From: an uncultured Acetatifactor sp.
Lineage (GTDB): Bacteria > Bacillota > Clostridia > Lachnospirales > Lachnospiraceae
Length of the DNA: 15,278 nucleotides
Direction of reading: 5' to 3'
Assembly (NCBI GenBank): GCA_910585015.1
Contig: CAJUCT010000061.1
Coordinates: 1 to 15,278 of the forward strand
Positions 12,848 to 15,278 of this stretch are shown one piece after another. Every line of letters starts with the position of its first letter. The first letter of the stretch is position 1. The position numbers and the translations under genes were made by a program. The notes under the pieces are model-generated. The model searched no databases and was not told where the DNA came from. It saw nothing but the letters and a program-made list of their open reading frames with translations.

Positions 12848-13360
12848 ATGCGGGCCTTGCGTCCTATGACCCAGGAAGAAAGAGAGTTCGCGGAGCAGGA
12901 ACATGACCGCGTGCTTGATTTCCTCCGTTACAGGGGCCTCCCAATAGCCGACTATTACGACGTCGTGATCTTCGGCTATCTTTCCGCCGTGCAGCAGTAT
13001 TTCCGCAACCCGCCCTCTAGGGTGTCGTTTGGGGCTATAGCCGTCCGGGCCATGAAGGATTCCATACTTCGCGACGGCGAATACCGCTCCCGTGCAAAGC
13101 GCACCGGCGTCACCGTGGGGCTGGACGATTTCAAGAACACCATTACGGACCCTAGGCAGGACACGGAACGGCAGGTAGAGGGCAAGGCCCTTTTGGAACA
13201 GGCCGTGAGCGTAGCCACTCCGAAGGAAGCCAAGATCATAAACCTCTTGCTGGACGGTTTCGTGCTGCGTGAAGCTGCGCGGCGTCTGAAAATGCCGAGG
13301 GCCGCTGCGGTGAGCTGCATGGCGGACTTCTGCTGCCGCGCCAAGGCGGTTGTAAAATAA
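12848..13360 (+). CDS. Sigma-factor-like protein
   Basis: A 170-residue protein with the shape of a small sigma-70 family factor. Residues about 18-95 resemble region 2 (DYYDVVIFGYLSAVQQYF, then SFGAIAVRAMKDSILRDGEY), and residues about 120-165 resemble the region 4 helix-turn-helix (PKEAKIINLLLDGFVLREAA, then RLKMPRAAAVSCMADF). Similar short sigma-like proteins occur on Clostridia mobile elements, where their promoters are mostly uncharacterised. AAAGGAG precedes the ATG at good spacing, with a stem-loop before it. It may direct RNA polymerase to plasmid promoters, or act as a DNA-binding regulator without true sigma activity. Region 1 and 3 features are absent, in keeping with the small size. 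Confidence 0.65.
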   Translation: MRALRPMTQEEREFAEQEHDRVLDFLRYRGLPIADYYDVVIFGYLSAVQQYFRNPPSRVSFGAIAVRAMKDSILRDGEYRSRAKRTGVTVGLDDFKNTITDPRQDTERQVEGKALLEQAVSVATPKEAKIINLLLDGFVLREAARRLKMPRAAAVSCMADFCCRAKAVVK

Positions 13361-13442
13361 CAGAAAACGACGGGCCACTGCGGGCGGACAGGCTTGCAGT
13401 AATCCTTAATACCTGATACAATACCGAAAGGGGAACTTGATA

Positions 13443-13673
13443 ATGAAATATTATAAGGTCATCTACACCTATTTCAGCCATGGCCTTATGGAAGAAGAAG
13501 AAATGCTGGTGGGGGGGATGTCCCTGCCCGACGCCCTGGCCTATGTTCGCCAGATGGCCTATATCTTCTGCCATGAGGACTTTGAGATCAGCAAGGTCTA
13601 CGCGGAGGACGGCACCGACTGGACGGAAGTGCAGGACTGGGCCGAAATCGAGAGTCAGCGGAAGGAGGGCTGA
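13443..13673 (+). CDS. Small hypothetical protein
   Basis: A 76-residue acidic protein beginning MKYYKVIYTYFSHGLMEEEE, with an alternating hydrophobic pattern at the N terminus that suggests a beta strand, and a C-terminal helix ending QRKEG. No known motif is recognised. ATG 13443 is preceded by AAAGGGG about 9 bases upstream; a TTG at 13437 is unlikely. It follows the sigma-like gene after 82 bases, in which I see nothing notable, and is followed immediately by a broken gene. Codon use is like the neighbours, which supports real coding. Confidence 0.65.
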   Translation: MKYYKVIYTYFSHGLMEEEEMLVGGMSLPDALAYVRQMAYIFCHEDFEISKVYAEDGTDWTEVQDWAEIESQRKEG

Positions 13674-13676
13674 CAA

Positions 13677-13946
13677 ATGCCGGATGCCAAGCGGGACCCC
13701 CTCGCGGAATTGTACTGGCAGGGGGGAAGCCTGAGAAAACGCGTTCCTGCGCTACAAAACTGCCATGATGGACTGCCCCATGGAGGAATACAGCACGTTC
13801 AAGGATAATTCGTCGCTGTATAAAACCGTGTTGGGGCTGTTCTACGGGGCGAAAACCCAGGCCGAATTGACAGCTACATGGACAAGACGCCCGCCGAGCT
13901 GGCGGAGATCGTCGCACAAAGGTACAAAGGAGGTGACGGGTCATGA
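13677..13946 (+). pseudogene. Small gene interrupted by two opposite frameshifts
   Basis: ATG 13677 opens a frame reading MPDAKRDPLAELYWQGGSLR to about 13736. Sensible coding then continues in another frame (ENAFLRYKTAMMDCPMEEY through FYGAKTQAE, about 13735-13866), and then returns to the first frame (DSYMDKTPAELAEIVAQRYK, ending at TGA 13944-13946). Without shifts the first frame stops at 13806-13808. The three pieces together give about 90 residues with a final TGA that overlaps the next ATG (ATGA), so the gene boundaries are still those of a normal operon member. The two shifts cancel each other. They may be true decay, sequencing or assembly errors, or less likely programmed recoding. 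Function unknown. Confidence 0.65.
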
Positions 13947-14287
13947 GCGGACCCGACGAGAAGAAGATCGAGCAGCTATACGCGCTGCTGCATGAGAAAG
14001 AGCAGTCAGACCCGGACGTGGCCGCGTCGCTGCGATGGGCCATATTTAACCTGGAGCAGCAGGACCGGCAGCAGCAGCCCACCGACATAATATCCCGGAA
14101 AGAATACCTGGAACTTTGGGGACTCCTTGAAATCCTGAAAACGGACTTCGAGCAAAAAGCCCGGACAGCGGCCCAGCGCGGCGACGAAATAGGAGACAAA
14201 ACGTCCGCCGAATATCTGCGGCAGGCAGCAGCCACCCAGGAAATGCAGTGGAAGATCAACACAAAGGCTATGAATATGCCGGAATAA
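13943..14287 (+). CDS. Hypothetical helical protein, last gene of the ArdC operon
   Basis: A 114-residue hydrophilic protein predicted to be almost entirely helical, rich in Gln, Glu and Lys (WAIFNLEQQDRQQQP and LEILKTDFEQKARTAAQRG), possibly a coiled coil. No motif is recognised, and no signal peptide or membrane segment is present. AAAGGAGGTGA lies about 8 bases before ATG 13943, and the start overlaps the stop of the broken gene upstream. Its TAA is the first part of a dispersed motif that leads into a terminator, the same arrangement as at the end of the toxin gene. Confidence 0.7.
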   Translation: MSGPDEKKIEQLYALLHEKEQSDPDVAASLRWAIFNLEQQDRQQQPTDIISRKEYLELWGLLEILKTDFEQKARTAAQRGDEIGDKTSAEYLRQAAATQEMQWKINTKAMNMPE

Positions 14288-14299
14288 CGGAAATGAAAA

Positions 14300-14343
14300 A
14301 AAGACCCTTGCGCTCTCCCTTCGGAGGGTGCAAGGGCGTCTTT
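14300..14343. terminator. Bidirectional terminator ending the ArdC operon
   Basis: A 13-bp stem (14306-14318 with 14323-14335, two G-U pairs) is extended by AAAGAC/GTCTTT with a two-base bulge. A-runs precede it and TTT ends it. It stands between convergent genes and resembles the terminator at 2077-2118, including the preceding ACGGAAATG. Confidence 0.82.
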
Positions 14344-14363
14344 ATGTCCGCTTCGGGCCGTTG

Positions 14364-14540
14364 TCAGCCTTTATCAGTGGTTTCTGTCTCTTCCCGCTTC
14401 AACTGCTCCAAGCCCCGACGTATCAATTCAACGGTCGCATCGGAGCGCGTCTGGAAACGGTACTTGAAACGGAAATCCTCGATCTGTTGGAACAAATCGG
14501 TATCCACGGAAACCGTATAACGTGATCTATCAGTCGCCAT
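14364..14540 (-). CDS. RHH regulator, divergent partner of the lipoprotein-operon regulator
   Basis: A 58-residue protein starting MATDRSRYTVSVDTDLFQQ. Strand RYTVSV and helices DLFQQIEDFRFKY and SDATVELIRRGLEQL form an RHH unit, so it should be a DNA-binding dimer. I chose ATG 14540 because GAGGTGA lies just upstream; the longer frame from 14579 runs over the promoter. Its promoter (14560-14588, minus) contains half of the GGTTCA operator found in the opposite promoter. It shares the MATD-R-(Y/F)T-(V/I)SV pattern with the gene at 14692 and is probably its paralogue. The two likely control each other or themselves, much like a small genetic switch. Confidence 0.8.
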   Translation of the reverse strand: MATDRSRYTVSVDTDLFQQIEDFRFKYRFQTRSDATVELIRRGLEQLKREETETTDKG

Positions 14541-14559
14541 GTCTATCACCTCACCTGTG

Positions 14560-14588
14560 ATTATACACCAGTGAACCAAAGATGTAAA
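14560..14588 (-). promoter_or_regulatory. Promoter of the leftward RHH gene, with operator half-site
   Basis: On the minus strand TTTACA (14583-14588) and TATAAT (14560-14565) are 17 bases apart. The spacer contains TGGTTCAC, a half-site of the palindrome repeated at 14624 and 14651. Confidence 0.75.
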
Positions 14589-14617
14589 GAACCACTTAAA
14601 GAAAAGAAAAATTTTCC

Positions 14618-14646
14618 TTGACGTTGGTTCAGTGAACCAATATAAT
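14618..14646 (+). promoter_or_regulatory. Promoter of the RHH-lipoprotein operon with operator filling the spacer
   Basis: TTGACG (14618-14623) and TATAAT (14641-14646) enclose a 17-base spacer that is itself a perfect palindrome, TTGGTTCAGTGAACCAA. A protein bound here would sit exactly between the two polymerase contacts. Confidence 0.88.
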
Positions 14647-14650
14647 ATAG

Positions 14651-14665
14651 TGGTTCAGTGAACCA
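14651..14665. promoter_or_regulatory. Second operator palindrome downstream of the promoter
   Basis: TGGTTCAGTGAACCA repeats the spacer palindrome 27 bases further on, covering the expected transcription start. Two full sites plus half-sites on the left suggest cooperative binding. Confidence 0.85.
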
Positions 14666-14691
14666 GAAAAAGCGAAAGGGGGGGCTTGAAA

Positions 14692-14895
14692 ATGGCTACG
14701 GACTTAAAGCGGTTCACTATTTCCGTGACACCGGAGATGGAAGCCGATTTAGACGCCATGAAGCAGCGGCACTATTACCGGGATACTCGAAATACCATGA
14801 TTCAAGATCTGATTATCCGGGGTTTGGAAGCTCTAAAGGCCGAGGACGAGGCAAAAGGACAAGGCCAGGACGCAAATCCCAAAACAGCCACTTAA
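14692..14895 (+). CDS. RHH regulator heading the lipoprotein operon
   Basis: A 67-residue protein beginning MATDLKRFTISVTPEMEADL, an RHH unit (strand KRFTISV; helices EADLDAMKQRHYY and NTMIQDLIIRGLEAL) with a polar tail. ATG 14692 follows a GAAAGGGGGGG ribosome binding site; a TTG at 14686 is less likely. Two palindromic operators lie directly upstream, one inside the promoter spacer, so autorepression is the simple reading. The lipoprotein gene starts 23 bases after its stop, with its own GAGAGGGG site, making a two-gene operon. The similar divergent gene at 14540 may compete for the same operators. Confidence 0.82.
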   Translation: MATDLKRFTISVTPEMEADLDAMKQRHYYRDTRNTMIQDLIIRGLEALKAEDEAKGQGQDANPKTAT

Positions 14896-14918
14896 AAACA
14901 ATACGAGAGGGGAAAAAA

Positions 14919-15278
14919 ATGAAAAAGACGATCACTTTACTGTTGGTACTTATGATGTGCCTTGCGCTGCTGTCCGCTTGTGGCGGAAACAGTACAACAG
15001 AGACGCTAGAGCCACCATCCTCCGAAAACACCGCACAACCGAAACAGGAATCCAATCCCGTTGAGACGAAGCCAGTCGAGACAGAACCCGCTGAAACAGA
15101 GCCGACGAAAACAGAACAGCCGACGGAAACGGAGACGCAGGAACCCGAACCCACGAAGGAAACCAGCGGCACATTTACATACACTTATGAGAACGGCATA
15201 TTTACCATTTCAGGAAATGGCGTCCTGGATGAAGCCGCGATGAAAGAGTGCGGCGCTGCAACAGATATACTCAAAGTG
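14919..15278 (+). CDS. N-terminal part of BspA-type leucine-rich-repeat lipoprotein (continues at position 1)
   Basis: This begins a 376-residue lipoprotein whose remainder is at 2-826. The signal peptide has KK near the start, a hydrophobic core (LLLVLMMCLALL) and the lipobox LSAC with Cys21 as the lipidated residue, so the product should be anchored on the outer face of the membrane. Residues about 25-85 are a Thr/Glu/Pro-rich stalk with repeated VETEP-type units that would span the cell wall. Next, FTYTYENGIFTISGNGVLDE is the lead-in strand pair commonly seen before BspA repeats. The frame crosses the join exactly. Expression is presumably set by the RHH operators upstream of 14692. Ligand unknown. 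Confidence 0.92.
   Translation, partial: MKKTITLLLVLMMCLALLSACGGNSTTETLEPPSSENTAQPKQESNPVETKPVETEPAETEPTKTEQPTETETQEPEPTKETSGTFTYTYENGIFTISGNGVLDEAAMKECGAATDILKV
15224..15278. other. 55-base terminal overlap, circular molecule
   Basis: These bases are identical to 1-55. With the lipoprotein frame running through, this marks a circle of 15,223 bp rather than a biological repeat; a constant overlap of this size is what k-mer assemblers leave. Confidence 0.93.

Noticed and set aside
12506..13378. 290-codon open frame on the minus strand
   Set aside because: It lies opposite two well-supported plus-strand genes with ribosome binding sites, has Arg/Pro-rich shadow composition and no own start signal.
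15224..15278. Biological terminal direct repeat of a linear element
   Set aside because: The overlap falls within a continuous gene and is best explained by circular assembly.

Overview
The window reads as one complete circular plasmid. Bases 15224-15278 repeat bases 1-55 exactly, and a lipoprotein gene runs in frame across this join, so the molecule is probably a 15,223 bp circle cut at an arbitrary point, with 55 bases of assembly overlap. Gene families (MOBP-type relaxase with MobC, ArdC-like zincin, SLOG/YpsA-type protein, BspA-type leucine-rich lipoprotein, DUF3991/TOPRIM-like primase) and the strong AGGAGG-type ribosome binding sites suggest a gut-type Clostridia (Bacillota) host. This is inference from family knowledge, not from a search. 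No rRNA, tRNA, CRISPR array or transposase was seen.

Layout. (a) 14364-15278 plus 1-1446: two divergent, related ribbon-helix-helix (RHH) regulators share palindromic operators. The rightward one leads into the lipoprotein with a Thr/Glu/Pro stalk and about ten 23-residue repeats, followed by a SLOG-family gene. (b) 1474-2118: a RelB/DinJ-YoeB type toxin-antitoxin pair with a clear promoter and a terminator shared with the opposing operon. (c) 2124-3298, minus: a partition-like operon of ParA, an RHH protein and a small helical protein. (d) 3413-5610: a CopG-like regulator and a probable replication initiator, four iterons at exact 22-bp spacing, and a 667-bp gene-poor stretch with a long inverted repeat. 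(e) 5611-7703: the plasmid's own DnaB-type helicase and TOPRIM primase. (f) 7787-8371, minus: a serine recombinase with repeated motifs in front of it. (g) 8471-10629, minus: relaxase and MobC, with an oriT-like stem-loop just upstream. (h) 10847-11099: a run of four strong hairpins. (i) 11160-14287, plus: an ArdC-like gene, an unknown gene, a sigma-like protein, small unknown genes and one gene broken by two frameshifts, closed by a terminator.

How it works together (inference). The initiator binds the iterons and recruits the plasmid helicase and primase. ParA with its RHH partner segregates copies, the recombinase resolves multimers, and the toxin-antitoxin pair punishes loss. MobC and the relaxase mobilise the plasmid with help from another element's transfer machinery. 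The ArdC operon, lying on the other side of the putative oriT from the mob genes, may protect entering DNA.

The most unusual structure is a family of AT-rich arrays with an 8-bp period (AATTATNT) in four intergenic places: over the parA promoter, between parA and its RHH partner, between helicase and primase, and at the convergent primase/recombinase junction. They look like a dispersed centromere/operator system. Also notable are a near-perfect 37-bp inverted repeat between the iterons and the helicase gene, and a roughly 19-bp motif present six times around the circle.
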